A stretch of DNA of 64,000 nucleotides from Clostridiales bacterium (GTDB taxonomy: Bacteria; Bacillota; Clostridia; Oscillospirales; Oscillospiraceae), in NCBI GenBank assembly GCA_022775085.1, contig JALFJQ010000045.1, positions 21,198 through 85,197 on the forward strand. Reading direction: 5' to 3'. The notes beneath the pieces were generated by a model that saw only the letters and a program-made list of their open reading frames with translations, had not been told where the DNA came from and did not search any database. This document shows, in pieces, positions 6,661 to 14,440 of this stretch; position 1 is the first letter of the stretch; the number at the start of each line of letters is the position of its first letter. The position numbers and the translations under genes were made by a program.

Positions 6661-8037
6661 TTATGAACATTGCTCAAAAATAACTGTGTTTTCTCTTGCA
6701 TAATTCTGAAATGTTTCGTCAATCTCCCTGTAAACGATACCTAGCTCTTCGTTAATTTTGCCGCATACATAGTCGTTTTTGAGTTCAGGTTTCTTAATCA
6801 AGCACCACTTAAGCTGTTGATAAGAGTATTTCGCAAACATAATCCATTGGGGGTAATTTATTGCCATCGGATTCCCAGTAAAGTAAACCTTTCCTGCATT
6901 AATTGCCGCTGCACCGGAATGAGCAATAAACACCATTGTTGCCAATTTAGGGTGTGTTTCTCTGTCTAGAGAAAATGGAATGGATTCTTTTACTGAGTGT
7001 CCCTCCTTGAGCCGTTTTATGCCGTAAGACAAACGCACAACAACTTCAACAATCATTGTTGGGATAGACATAGAGCAGAAGTGCTTGAAATCGTAACCTT
7101 GGTAGTACATCCCTTGAACAATTTCTGCGATTGTCTGGTCTTCTTCACCAATACTGCCGAACTGGAGCAAATTAAACAGGCTCATTAATGGTGCTGGAAG
7201 TCCCATTGAGGTATTAATATCCGTTTTCAGATGAATAATCTGTTTTGCGATTGCAGTAAAAATATCGCTTTCCGTTCTGTCGGCATAATTCTCCATAACT
7301 TGAACAACAAACTTTCCGTTCTTGTCAATGGTGGTCATTGTACCGTTCAGAATATCCAATACACCGAAAAGGAAACCTAACAGCGGGTTATGCCCCAAAG
7401 ACAGCAGCCTATGATAATACGCGGATAACCCTGTGACATACTCTGTCGTATGCCTATTGTCCTGTGCATCATAAGGAACCTTGCTTTCTTTGGATTGGAC
7501 CAGCTTGTCCATTTCTTCCTTGGGGTATTGCTTTTCAAACCATTCTCTAACATAATTAGACAATGCCCCAGCTTTTAACCCCTCGGTCGTTTTAACAGGG
7601 ATTCCAACAAGCAGAATATCAATAACACCGCCGAGAATAGCTGCAACGGCACTGATACTGATATCGACAGCATCTAGTTTGTGAATGGCGCTATACTCCT
7701 TGTTTAGTTGCCGAATTGCCAAATCATTGTTCTTAATTTCTTCGTCTGTGAACAATGATTCCAAAGTAACCTCCGAACCAACATCCAGTATTGCTTCTTC
7801 ACACAGCCTGTTCCAAGAAGGGACAGCCATAACAGATTTATGAGCAATAGCATCTTTGGGAACACTGGGACGATAGCTTGGGTCTATTCCAATGCTTCTG
7901 AGGAGCGCCTCTGTTTCTTTGATTTGCTCATCCACACCTGTCATATCAGGTCTGTTAATTGAGGCAAGTTCGTTGCTTTGGTGGAGAAGAACACTATTAA
8001 TCTCTTGCTCAACTTTTGAATACTTGTATCGACTCAA
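6661..8037 (-). CDS. uncharacterised 458-residue protein with internal hydrophobic segments
   Basis: No family recognised. Residues 1-60 are polar and helical. A hydrophobic stretch lies at about 126-147 (SAVAAILGGVIDILLVGIPV) and a shorter one near 216-232 (LLGFLFGVLDILNG). The rest is mostly helical with several aromatic clusters near the C-terminus. The start is TTG, overlapping the upstream gene's stop as TTGA, so translation is coupled to the 193-residue glycine-rich membrane protein. The AT-richer composition differs from the 42-64 kb genes. The pair sits between a macrodomain and an ATPase gene, a context compatible with a membrane-acting defence or toxin pair; this is inference only. 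Confidence 0.75.
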   Translation of the reverse strand: MSRYKYSKVEQEINSVLLHQSNELASINRPDMTGVDEQIKETEALLRSIGIDPSYRPSVPKDAIAHKSVMAVPSWNRLCEEAILDVGSEVTLESLFTDEEIKNNDLAIRQLNKEYSAIHKLDAVDISISAVAAILGGVIDILLVGIPVKTTEGLKAGALSNYVREWFEKQYPKEEMDKLVQSKESKVPYDAQDNRHTTEYVTGLSAYYHRLLSLGHNPLLGFLFGVLDILNGTMTTIDKNGKFVVQVMENYADRTESDIFTAIAKQIIHLKTDINTSMGLPAPLMSLFNLLQFGSIGEEDQTIAEIVQGMYYQGYDFKHFCSMSIPTMIVEVVVRLSYGIKRLKEGHSVKESIPFSLDRETHPKLATMVFIAHSGAAAINAGKVYFTGNPMAINYPQWIMFAKYSYQQLKWCLIKKPELKNDYVCGKINEELGIVYREIDETFQNYARENTVIFEQCS

Positions 8038-8615
8038 GCAACAACACCCAAATCCTTTCGTAAATCCTTGATAGCCTGAGAGAGCAGAATATTTAGGCTC
8101 TGGAGGTAATCAAGGCGTTCCTTATCTGCGTTGACTTCCTCCTTGAGGGCTTTAATAATAGCCTCATGCTTCCGCAGAGCTTCTTTGTAAATTCGCTCTT
8201 TTTCTTGCTGCAACTGTTTGTTTTTTAAGTGCACAGCAACACCAACACCCGTTGCACCCAATACTGCTACAGGCGCGGCAAGAACGAAAATGCCAGCAAC
8301 AGAAGCGGAAACAGCGCCACCGACTAGTGTGGAGACAGCTCCGCCAGCCGTTGCCAGACCACTCATAATGCCAGCTGCACTAAGACCAACTGTTCCAAGG
8401 CCATAAAGTGCAATGAAAGAGCCAACAGCACCAACACCTGCACCCAAAGCTCCCATCAAAACTTCGGGGATTGCACTTTCTCTGATTGTACGGCTCTTTT
8501 CATTCAAAGCGAAAGCTGCTTCGTTTACAACGTTAACAACCGTTTGGAGGGAATCGACACTCTGAAAAATCGGCTTGTCCTTTTTCTTGGATACCTCATT
8601 CGTTTTCTTTGCCAT
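8034..8615 (-). CDS. glycine/alanine-rich membrane protein of an uncharacterised pair
   Basis: A 193-residue protein. A charged N-terminus (residues 1-45) is followed by two long Gly/Ala-rich hydrophobic stretches, about 48-85 and 86-126 (MGALGAGVGAVGSFIALYG and similar), which look like glycine-zipper membrane helices. A charged coiled-coil tail covers residues 130-190. There is no signal peptide. The ribosome binding site AAGGGG lies about 10 nt upstream of ATG. It overlaps the 458-residue partner by 4 nt. Glycine-zipper hairpins of this type occur in pore-forming and membrane-remodelling proteins, but no homologue is claimed. Confidence 0.75.
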   Translation of the reverse strand: MAKKTNEVSKKKDKPIFQSVDSLQTVVNVVNEAAFALNEKSRTIRESAIPEVLMGALGAGVGAVGSFIALYGLGTVGLSAAGIMSGLATAGGAVSTLVGGAVSASVAGIFVLAAPVAVLGATGVGVAVHLKNKQLQQEKERIYKEALRKHEAIIKALKEEVNADKERLDYLQSLNILLSQAIKDLRKDLGVVA

Positions 8616-8688
8616 TGATACTACCCCTTTTTGTTAGGCAACGAGATTATTGTAAAAATGATATCATACCTGTTTGGGCATTACAACC

Positions 8689-9399
8689 CTATCTGCCCAG
8701 TAAATAGTGCATCATTTTCTCTGGATTATCAAGAATTGCTTTCGTAATCCTGTAGTGCTCTGTTTCTCTGAAAGAGACACTTTTTATATCTCTATCGGAG
8801 AATAACTTCACATCTGCATCTGGATAGGCCATTATGATTGGGGAATGGGTAGCGATAATGAATTGACTGTGATGCTTCACCAGATCGTCTATCGCCGCAA
8901 TCAGGGAAAGCTGCCTCTGGGGCGATAATGCCGCTTCCGGCTCGTCAAGTATGTAAAGACCGTTTCCTTCAAAGCGATTTGTCACCAGGGATAAAAAAGA
9001 TTCTCCGTGGGACTGCGCATGGAAGGAAACACCCCCATAACGCAGCAGTGTACTATTCCTATCCAAGTAACTTGCCGTATTATAAAAGCTCTCTGCCCTT
9101 AAAAAGAAGCCGTCTTCCGGAGAAATCGATTTTACCACTGTCAATACTTCTCCTAAGTCCGAGTGTGTATCCTTTGTGGAAAAGGAAAAATCTCTGGATC
9201 CGCCTTCGGCATTGAACCCCAGTGAAACTGCAATTGCTTCCAACAGTGTAGATTTTCCGGTCCCATTTTCTCCCACAAATAAGGTTACAGGCTTCCGGAA
9301 CTTCAAGCCTCCCATTTCAAAAAGATATCTGACTGCCGGGATGCGGCCTGCATAGGATTTTGGAAGTTCGGATAGCCTAATTTCCCGTAGATAGTTCAT
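8689..9399 (-). CDS. AAA/ABC-type ATPase (COG3910-like)
   Basis: A 236-residue soluble ATPase with Walker A GENGTGKS (43-50), signature-like QSHGESF, Walker B LYILDEPEAALS and H-loop ATHSP. The start is set at the ATG 7 nt after AAAGGAGGG; a codon 21 bases upstream lacks a proper site. The family consists of stand-alone SMC/ABC-like ATPases of about 240 residues, frequent near mobile or defence genes, with no confirmed biochemical role. It is transcribed in the same direction as the two-gene membrane pair downstream (73-nt gap), so it may be co-expressed. Confidence 0.85.
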   Translation of the reverse strand: MNYLREIRLSELPKSYAGRIPAVRYLFEMGGLKFRKPVTLFVGENGTGKSTLLEAIAVSLGFNAEGGSRDFSFSTKDTHSDLGEVLTVVKSISPEDGFFLRAESFYNTASYLDRNSTLLRYGGVSFHAQSHGESFLSLVTNRFEGNGLYILDEPEAALSPQRQLSLIAAIDDLVKHHSQFIIATHSPIIMAYPDADVKLFSDRDIKSVSFRETEHYRITKAILDNPEKMMHYLLGR

Positions 9400-9464
9400 G
9401 CGCTTTCCCTCCTTTGACATCTGAGCCTATTTTACGATTAGTTATGTCCAATAAACTTCCCTTT

Positions 9465-9545
9465 TTGAATTGCTCCAGTTTTATTGGACAGAATCCCGGT
9501 ATAATGGGGTCAGAAACAAGAGCAGAAACAAGAACGGGAGGTTGC
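9465..9545 (+). promoter_or_regulatory. duplicated promoter/leader of the 67-aa gene, copy 1
   Basis: The -10 box TATAAT lies at 9500-9505, preceded by GGACAGAATCCCGG. A GGGAGG ribosome binding site lies just before the start at 9550. Nearly the same sequence stands before the paralogous gene, with TATAAT at 27318-27323. A clear -35 box is not visible, so the conserved upstream block may bind an activator. Confidence 0.6.
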
Positions 9546-9549
9546 GACG

Positions 9550-9753
9550 ATGATTATCAAATTTCTGGAAGATTTGCTCCACTGGAACGAGGAGGAAGAA
9601 GTGCTGGATGCGGAATACGAGTCCTTCCGAGATCAGCTGAGCATGGCGGGGCTGAACGAGGAAGAACTGCGGAAAATGGACCCGGATGACCGGGTGGCAG
9701 CGCTGGAGAAGGCAAATCTTGACCCTTACGATTTCATTTATCTCGCCTGCTGA
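9550..9753 (+). CDS. 67-residue acidic protein of the duplicated module, copy 1
   Basis: A small acidic helical protein (MIIKFLEDLLHWNEEEE…) ending in IYLAC. No family recognised. The paralogue at 27363-27566 differs at only about six positions, and both keep the terminal Cys, so selection on the protein is likely. The start has GGGAGG at about 9 nt. A promoter with TATAAT lies about 45 nt upstream. It precedes the TIGR04076 gene in both copies. Confidence 0.7.
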   Translation: MIIKFLEDLLHWNEEEEVLDAEYESFRDQLSMAGLNEEELRKMDPDDRVAALEKANLDPYDFIYLAC

Positions 9754-9820
9754 AACGAAAGCTATTTACAACCGGCGCACAGTGGACTAAAATGGAAGCA
9801 GAAAAAGGAGGGGGATTCCC

Positions 9821-10135
9821 ATGAAAAAGGTGCGCATTACCGCCATCCGAAAGGCCTGCTATCCTGAACTGATGGAGAAGTACGAAAACCCCATTCAGCA
9901 TGCCTGCGAAGTCGAAGAGGGGCAGGTCTGGGTTGCCAACGGCTGGTGCAAGCCGGAGGGCTTCTGCAACAGCGCCTGGGACAGCATTTCTCCCTTTGTC
10001 ATGACCCTTGCCCACGGCGGTGGGGATTTCTACGACGGCTGGATGAAGAACCCCAAATCCGCCATGATTTCCTGCAACGATGGCTTCCGGCCTGTGAGCT
10101 TCTATCTGGAAGCGCTGGACGAGGATGCGGAATGA
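9821..10135 (+). CDS. TIGR04076 family protein, copy 1
   Basis: A 104-residue protein matching the TIGR04076 pattern: MKKVRITAIRK at the N-terminus, HACEVEEGQVWVANG, KPEGFCNSAWDSI, LAHGGG and CNDGFRPVSF. The family is small, cytoplasmic and of unknown biochemistry, with conserved Cys residues that might bind metal. GGAGGGGG lies about 7 nt before the ATG. Its last bases overlap a truncated MmcQ start (ATGA). A close paralogue lies at 27631-27945. Confidence 0.85.
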   Translation: MKKVRITAIRKACYPELMEKYENPIQHACEVEEGQVWVANGWCKPEGFCNSAWDSISPFVMTLAHGGGDFYDGWMKNPKSAMISCNDGFRPVSFYLEALDEDAE

Positions 10136-10203
10136 ACAGAGCGGAACGGGAACGCCGGACAAGTATTCAGACCACTTTCTTATATCGTTGGAGGACGATT
10201 TAA
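10132..10203 (+). pseudogene. truncated MmcQ/YjbR-family gene
   Basis: The ATGA overlap and first codons (MNRAERER) match the intact MmcQ/YjbR gene at 27942-28295. After about seven codons the sequence changes to unrelated DNA and stops after 23 codons. The break is where new cargo (DUF3592 and VOC genes) replaced the rest of the gene. Confidence 0.75.
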
Positions 10204-10205
10204 TC

Positions 10206-10598
10206 ATGAGTGATACGTTCTTTTTCATCGTTGGTATGATACTTACCGGCATCGGTCTGCTTTTGCTTGCGGCAAAGGTTAGGACTTACATAACATGCAG
10301 GGTGCCAATCGATGCAACCGTCGTAAAGCTGAAAAAAGAATATACCCAGTACTGTGGTGTAGAGCATACCCATTATCGCCCGGTTGTGGGGTATGTGGTT
10401 GACGGCAAAAACTATACCGAAGAGGCATATTTTCGGACGCGTCGGAAAACAAAATATCCCATTGATTCAGAAATGAGAATTAGTTACAACCCCAGGAATC
10501 CGAAAGAAATGCGATTTGTCGGTCATCCGTTTCCGTTGCCGATGGGACTGGTGCTTCTTTTCATTGGCGCTACGCTGATTTGCTGCTATTTTATTTAA
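10206..10598 (+). CDS. DUF3592 family membrane protein
   Basis: A 130-residue protein with a transmembrane helix at about residues 5-22, an extracytoplasmic or cytoplasmic beta domain (YRPVVGYVVDGKNYTEEAYF, IDSEMRISYNPRNPKEMRF) and a second helix near residues 112-130. This is the usual DUF3592 layout. The start ATG follows TTGGAGG; a longer frame upstream reads through the MmcQ remnant and is not the gene. Function unknown. With the VOC gene it forms the cargo that interrupts copy 1 of the duplicated module. Confidence 0.8.
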   Translation: MSDTFFFIVGMILTGIGLLLLAAKVRTYITCRVPIDATVVKLKKEYTQYCGVEHTHYRPVVGYVVDGKNYTEEAYFRTRRKTKYPIDSEMRISYNPRNPKEMRFVGHPFPLPMGLVLLFIGATLICCYFI

Positions 10599-10620
10599 TA
10601 CGGAGACGAGGAAAACGCAT

Positions 10621-10983
10621 ATGAAATACAAAGGAACGCTTATTGTTGTTAAAGATTGTAACCGTGCGCTAAAGTTCTATCGTGATATGTTTGGGTTTCA
10701 ACTGCTTCAAGACAACGATGGAAATATGGTATTGACAAATAACTTGTATTTACAGGAAGCGGGTTACTGGGAACAATTTACCAAAAGAAGCATAATTTCA
10801 AACAATAATCAGTCTGAATTATATTTTGAAGAACCTGACATAGAACAATTTGTAGCGCGTCTTGAGACACTTTACCCTGAAACCGAATACGTCAATTACC
10901 TAATGACACACAGTTGGGGGCAAAAGGTGGTCAGATTCTATGACCCTGATGGAAATCTGATAGAAGTCGGAACCCCTGTATAA
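10621..10983 (+). CDS. VOC family (glyoxalase-like) protein
   Basis: A 120-residue protein with the two beta-alpha-beta-beta-beta repeats of the vicinal oxygen chelate fold: KDCNRALKFYRDMFGFQLL near the N-terminus and VVRFYDPDGNLIEVGTP at the end. The terminal Glu is the usual metal ligand. VOC proteins include glyoxalases, fosfomycin-resistance proteins and binding-only proteins; the substrate is unknown here. It is only 22 nt after the DUF3592 gene and probably co-transcribed. GAGGA precedes the ATG. Confidence 0.85.
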   Translation: MKYKGTLIVVKDCNRALKFYRDMFGFQLLQDNDGNMVLTNNLYLQEAGYWEQFTKRSIISNNNQSELYFEEPDIEQFVARLETLYPETEYVNYLMTHSWGQKVVRFYDPDGNLIEVGTPV

Positions 10984-11021
10984 TCCGGCATTAGAACTTA
11001 TTCCAAGGTGTGCGCAAAAAG

Positions 11022-11062
11022 AAAAATGCTGTGCTATTCGTAACGAATAACACAACATTTTT
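11022..11062. terminator. bidirectional terminator, copy 1
   Basis: A long imperfect stem AAAATGCTGTGCTATTCGT / ACGAATAACACAACATTTT lies between convergent genes, with A- and T-tracts on both sides. On the minus strand the mismatches become G-T pairs. The same structure lies at 28322-28364. Confidence 0.75.
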
Positions 11063-11092
11063 GGGGCGTGGCAAGTCCGCTGTTGGTACTCG

Positions 11093-11548
11093 TCAGGGCT
11101 GAATGACGATTCTTTCGACGGACAGCGCGCTGCCGTCCACCGTCAGAATTGCCAGCGTGATCTCCTGATCGAACCGGCGCTTGCCGCAGCTGCCGGGGTT
11201 CAGCCAGAGCCTGCCGTCAATAATCTGCTCAAAATACTTGTGGGAGTGCCCGAAGATCACCGCGTCGATACCGGTCAGGTCTTTGGGGACTTCCTTTTTG
11301 TTGTGCACCAGAAAAAACCGGCAGTCCTCAATCTGGAAGGTCAGCGTCGCGGGGATATGCTCCGCCCACTCCTTGTCGTTGTTTCCCCGCACCACATAAA
11401 CCGGAGCGATTTCCTGCAATCGCGCGATGATTTCCGGCTTGTTGATGTCGCCGCCGTGGATGATGGCGTCACAACCGGCAATGGCGTCAAGCACCTCCGG
11501 ACGCAGTAACCCGTGGGTGTCAGACAATACCCCAATTCGTTTTGCCAT
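11093..11548 (-). CDS. YfcE-type metallophosphoesterase, copy 1
   Basis: A 151-residue calcineurin-like phosphoesterase with all family motifs: SDTHG, IIHGGDINK, RGNNDK, FGHSHKYF and NPGSC. These bind two metal ions for phosphodiester hydrolysis; the YfcE/MJ0936 subfamily acts on cyclic or model diesters in vitro. Start set at the ATG 8 nt after GGAG; a GTG nine bases upstream overlaps the previous stop as GTGA and is an alternative. It is coupled to the 66-residue gene. The paralogue lies at 28394-28855. Confidence 0.88.
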   Translation of the reverse strand: MAKRIGVLSDTHGLLRPEVLDAIAGCDAIIHGGDINKPEIIARLQEIAPVYVVRGNNDKEWAEHIPATLTFQIEDCRFFLVHNKKEVPKDLTGIDAVIFGHSHKYFEQIIDGRLWLNPGSCGKRRFDQEITLAILTVDGSALSVERIVIQP

Positions 11549-11553
11549 TTCCT

Positions 11554-11751
11554 TCACTCCAATTCTTTTTCAATCAATGCTACCGCAATTTCAAAGGCCT
11601 TCACCCGACGCTGGGCAAGGGTGATCTGGGATTTATACCGTGCCGGGTTTTCCTTGCCTTGCAGAGTCAAGATAGTCGCCCGCAGCTTGTGGAGCGTGGA
11701 ATCAATCTGCCGCTTGGCTTCCAGAAGTTCTTCTTTGGTGTATTCCATCAT
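11554..11751 (-). CDS. 66-residue helical protein of the duplicated module, copy 1
   Basis: A small, charged, all-helical protein (EYTKEELLEAKRQIDSTLHK… ending IEKELE), probably a coiled-coil hairpin. The start overlaps the flavodoxin-like gene's stop as TGATG, and the stop overlaps the phosphoesterase start, so all three are coupled. The copy at 28855-29049 is almost identical over the shared part. No family name is known to me; conservation in both modules supports expression. Confidence 0.7.
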   Translation of the reverse strand: MMEYTKEELLEAKRQIDSTLHKLRATILTLQGKENPARYKSQITLAQRRVKAFEIAVALIEKELE

Positions 11752-12290
11752 CAAATTTCTTTCCCCAGACGATAGGCTTTCTCCATCACATCGGGATGGT
11801 TCACCGCGTCCTTCGGGTCGCCGATTTCCTCGCCGGCTACCAGTCCGCAGAGCTTCGCCTTGGGGAAGCAGTCCACCCAGCCCTGCAGGCCGTTGTAGGC
11901 TTTTTCAAAGGTAGCGTCCCCGCCGTCGGCAGCTGTGGCGATCATGTAAATCTCCCGGAAGGCGTAATCCGAAGAATACAGGGGATTCATGCGGTCCAGC
12001 AGGGTCTTCATCTGACCGCACATCTCATAGTAATAGATGGGGGTGGCGAAAACCAGCACGTCCGCCCGGCGCAGCTTCTCCATGATTTCCGGCGCGTCGT
12101 CCTTCTGAACGCACTTCCCTGTTTTAATACAGGCAAGGCAGCCAATGCAGTATTGGATTTTCTTGCCCTTTAGGCTGAGCAGCTCCACGTGGTTGCCCGC
12201 TTCCTCCGCGCCCCTGACGCACTCCTTGGCAAGAAGCTCTGAATTGCTGCCGCCTCTGAGACTGGTGGAAATAATCAAAACATTTTTCAT
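11751..12290 (-). CDS. flavodoxin-like NAD(P)H-dependent FMN reductase
   Basis: A 179-residue flavoprotein. The N-terminus MKNVLIISTSLRGGSNSELLA is the FMN phosphate loop, and ATPIYYYEMCGQMK is the second flavin contact. A cysteine cluster YCIGCLACIKTGKC (about residues 47-60) matches the Fe-S flavoprotein-like branch, though too little is visible to be sure a cluster is bound. Ribosome binding site AAGGAG. Likely role: reduction of quinones or xenobiotics in the cytoplasm. It leads a coupled trio with the 66-residue protein and the phosphoesterase. Confidence 0.85.
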   Translation of the reverse strand: MKNVLIISTSLRGGSNSELLAKECVRGAEEAGNHVELLSLKGKKIQYCIGCLACIKTGKCVQKDDAPEIMEKLRRADVLVFATPIYYYEMCGQMKTLLDRMNPLYSSDYAFREIYMIATAADGGDATFEKAYNGLQGWVDCFPKAKLCGLVAGEEIGDPKDAVNHPDVMEKAYRLGKEI

Positions 12291-12373
12291 AATGTACGCT
12301 CCTTCTTATGCGCCCAATGACGCAAATTCGATGTCCCTATTGTACGCCATCCGGCAGCCAATCGCAATACCGT

Positions 12374-13078
12374 TCAAGGGTTCAGTGTCCAACCGTTGTC
12401 GCCGTGGTAGATCATAAGCCGGGTCTGACCGCCGTCGATGCAGATGTTCTCGCCGGTGATGAAACCGGCTTTGTCGGATGCCAGGAACAGCACCATGTTG
12501 GCGATATCAAGCGGATTGCCCACCCGGCCTGCAGGCTGCTGGATGGCGTCGGGGCCTTCGTAGACGGTGTATGCCGTGTCGATCCAGCCGGGGGAGATGG
12601 AGTTGACCCGCACCTTTCCGGCGAAGCTGACTGCCAACGCATGGGTCAGAGCGGATATTCCACCCTTGGCAGCGGTGTAGCTTTCGCTCTGGGGCTGGCT
12701 CATCCGATCCCGGGAGGAAGAGATATTGATGATGCTGCTCCCCGGAGCGAAGTATGGCGCAAACAGTTTGCTTAAGTAAAACGGCGCGGTAACGCCGATT
12801 GCCATGGACTGTTGGAACTGCTCATGGGTGCATTCGTTCAGCCCCAAGAACAGGGGCGGCGCGTTGTTCACCAGCACATCCACCCGACCATATTTCCCGA
12901 TGACGGTCCGGGCAAAGTCTTCCAATGTGTCCTTGTCGGCGAGATTGCCTACATAGTGGTCGCCTTCTGCCTGATCAATGACGCATACATGGGCGCCGTT
13001 TTTCTTAAATTCCTCAGCGATACACTTGCCGATGCCGTTGGCACCGCCGGTGATGACGATTACTTTATCCTGGAACAT
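12374..13078 (-). CDS. short-chain dehydrogenase/reductase (SDR)
   Basis: A 234-residue classical SDR: cofactor loop TGGANGIG (10-17), NNA motif (VLVNNAPP), catalytic Ser in NISSS and the YxxxK pair in SYTAAKGG. It uses NAD(P)(H) to oxidise or reduce an alcohol/carbonyl; the substrate is unknown. AGGAGG precedes the ATG at 8 nt. The unusual PP after NNA and the lack of a C-terminal extension fit the FabG-like branch. It is monocistronic, with a strong upstream terminator separating it from the TfoX-like gene. Confidence 0.88.
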   Translation of the reverse strand: MFQDKVIVITGGANGIGKCIAEEFKKNGAHVCVIDQAEGDHYVGNLADKDTLEDFARTVIGKYGRVDVLVNNAPPLFLGLNECTHEQFQQSMAIGVTAPFYLSKLFAPYFAPGSSIINISSSRDRMSQPQSESYTAAKGGISALTHALAVSFAGKVRVNSISPGWIDTAYTVYEGPDAIQQPAGRVGNPLDIANMVLFLASDKAGFITGENICIDGGQTRLMIYHGDNGWTLNP

Positions 13079-13158
13079 AGCTATCCTCCTACAAGAGTCG
13101 TTGCCTGTGTGTAGTGGTTGAGAACATTATAGCGCAATCCTGACATAAAGGCAAAAGA

Positions 13159-13206
13159 AATAACCCTCGACCTGTTGCCTACTCACTGCAACCGTCGAGG
13201 GTTATT
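13159..13206 (-). terminator. long-stem terminator between TfoX-like and SDR genes
   Basis: AATAACCCTCGAC (13159-13171) pairs perfectly with GTCGAGGGTTATT (13194-13206). A second GTTGC/GCAAC stem lies inside the loop. On the minus strand it is followed by a T-rich run (TTATTTCTTTT). Confidence 0.75.
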
Positions 13207-13428
13207 CCATTTCAAAGGTGGGTTCCATCTGTGGTTAACCTCGCTTTCTTCGGATTTGGAGATTACTTAGTACATTGGACTCACTCCTTTTTTGTATCTT
13301 CATAATACCGCAGGTTCCGCTGTTTTGCAAGATGGGATGATACACAAGAATGTGCGGAAAAAGTTGGAGAAACTGAGAATGGACATTGAGGCGCAAATAT
13401 GGTACACTGGACATATTGGGGTGCAACT

Positions 13429-13458
13429 GGGAACCGCTTTGGGCGGCTCCCATTTTTT
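13429..13458 (+). terminator. hairpin with plus-strand T-tract
   Basis: GGGAACCGC pairs with GCGGCTCCC (13443-13451) around TTTGG, followed by ATTTTTT on the plus strand. No plus-strand gene precedes it, so either a short RNA is made upstream (a TGGTACACT -10-like box lies near 13400) or it serves the convergent TfoX-like gene. Confidence 0.5.
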
Positions 13459-13714
13459 ATAGCTTGTGTTCCTGATAGAACGCCTTCAGGTCTACCTTTA
13501 CCGTGTCCGGCAGCCCGGTTTTCTTGACGCCCTCAATGGCACCTTCCAGAGCCAGCAGGCGATGGATGCAGGCGGACGGGTCGATCTCCTGAATTTTCAG
13601 CCACGCGGCTTTGGCACCAATTTCTCGCAGTGCTTCCGGCGTCTCAATTCCCACCTGAATCAGCTGCGCTTCCACGGCCTTGCCGATGTTCGGCAGCTTC
13701 GATAATTCTCCCAT
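13457..13714 (-). CDS. TfoX/Sxy C-terminal domain protein
   Basis: An 85-residue protein consisting only of the TfoX C-terminal domain: LSKLPNIGKAVEAQLIQVGIETPEALREIG is the helix-hairpin-helix-like start, then AAWLKIQEIDPSACIHRLLALEGAIEG. Full TfoX regulators add an N-terminal domain that is absent here, as is common in Firmicutes. Start set at ATG 8 nt after GGGAGG; a TTG two codons upstream is less likely. It probably contacts DNA or another protein. Confidence 0.85.
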   Translation of the reverse strand: MGELSKLPNIGKAVEAQLIQVGIETPEALREIGAKAAWLKIQEIDPSACIHRLLALEGAIEGVKKTGLPDTVKVDLKAFYQEHKL

Positions 13715-13920
13715 CTCCAATACCTCCCGCTTGTACCGCTCGGATTCCGGGCGGTTCTTTTTTTGCCCGCATTGCGTTGATGCGCTTCATCAAACCTAAT
13801 GACAGTATACCGCAAATTCTGAGCCGGTGCAATCCATCTGCGCCGTGCATTGTTTGGGAGTGTTCACAAATGTTGCCCGGGTATTTTGTTCAACCATACA
13901 AAAATGAAAAAGTTTTCTAT

Positions 13921-14440
13921 CAGACCCGGACAAAACCGCGTTTTCGCTGCCTACCAATTGAGGGGACTTTTACAAAACCGACAACGCCGACGGAAAGAGG
14001 TTCATAAAATATTTACATTTCAAGCGGGACAAAATCGCTTTTTCGCTGCCTAGTAAGTGAGAGAAAAAATTATTTGAGAATTGAGTTCCGTTTTTCGTCT
14101 TCTTTGCAACAGTGGTATTATGAGGGACTTTTCTAAGAAAGGCAGGGGTTGCAAAAAAATTGAAAGCGAATGAGAAAAAAGGAGGGGCTTTGCTACAGTG
14201 TATCTATGAGGGGGTAATTAAGAAATTCAAATTCATTTGAGCGTTTTTGGGGTTCCGTGTCCTAGTGTAATTATGAAGGGACATTTTGGGTCAGCAAGAA
14301 AAATTTTTCTGCGAGTGAGACTTTTCGGCTTCGCGTGTCCTAGTGTTATTTATGAGGGGACTTTTTCAAGGGCGGTGAAAAAATAATTTGAGGTAAGTGA
14401 GAAAAAAGGGGCTTCCGTGTCCTAATGTCTTGAATCTGTC
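13921..14440 (+). repeat. degenerate tandem-repeat field
   Basis: At least five imperfect units, 60-90 bases apart, share a core like GTGTCCTAGTGT(A/T)ATTATGAGGGGAC followed by a T-tract. Cores start near 14104, 14190, 14252, 14330 and 14412. Two further units near 13925 and 14022 share CGGGACAAAATCGCTTTTTC. GTCC…GGAC is self-complementary. The field fills the 1-kb gap between the TfoX-like gene and the SANT-like gene. No coding potential is seen in it. Confidence 0.65.

Noticed and set aside
9484..9490. TTGGACA as -35 box for the 67-aa gene
   Set aside because: Only about 10 bases separate it from TATAAT, too short for a sigma-70-type promoter.
13921..14440. Possible CRISPR array
   Set aside because: Units are degenerate, unequal in spacing and lack constant repeats with unique spacers; no cas genes are nearby.
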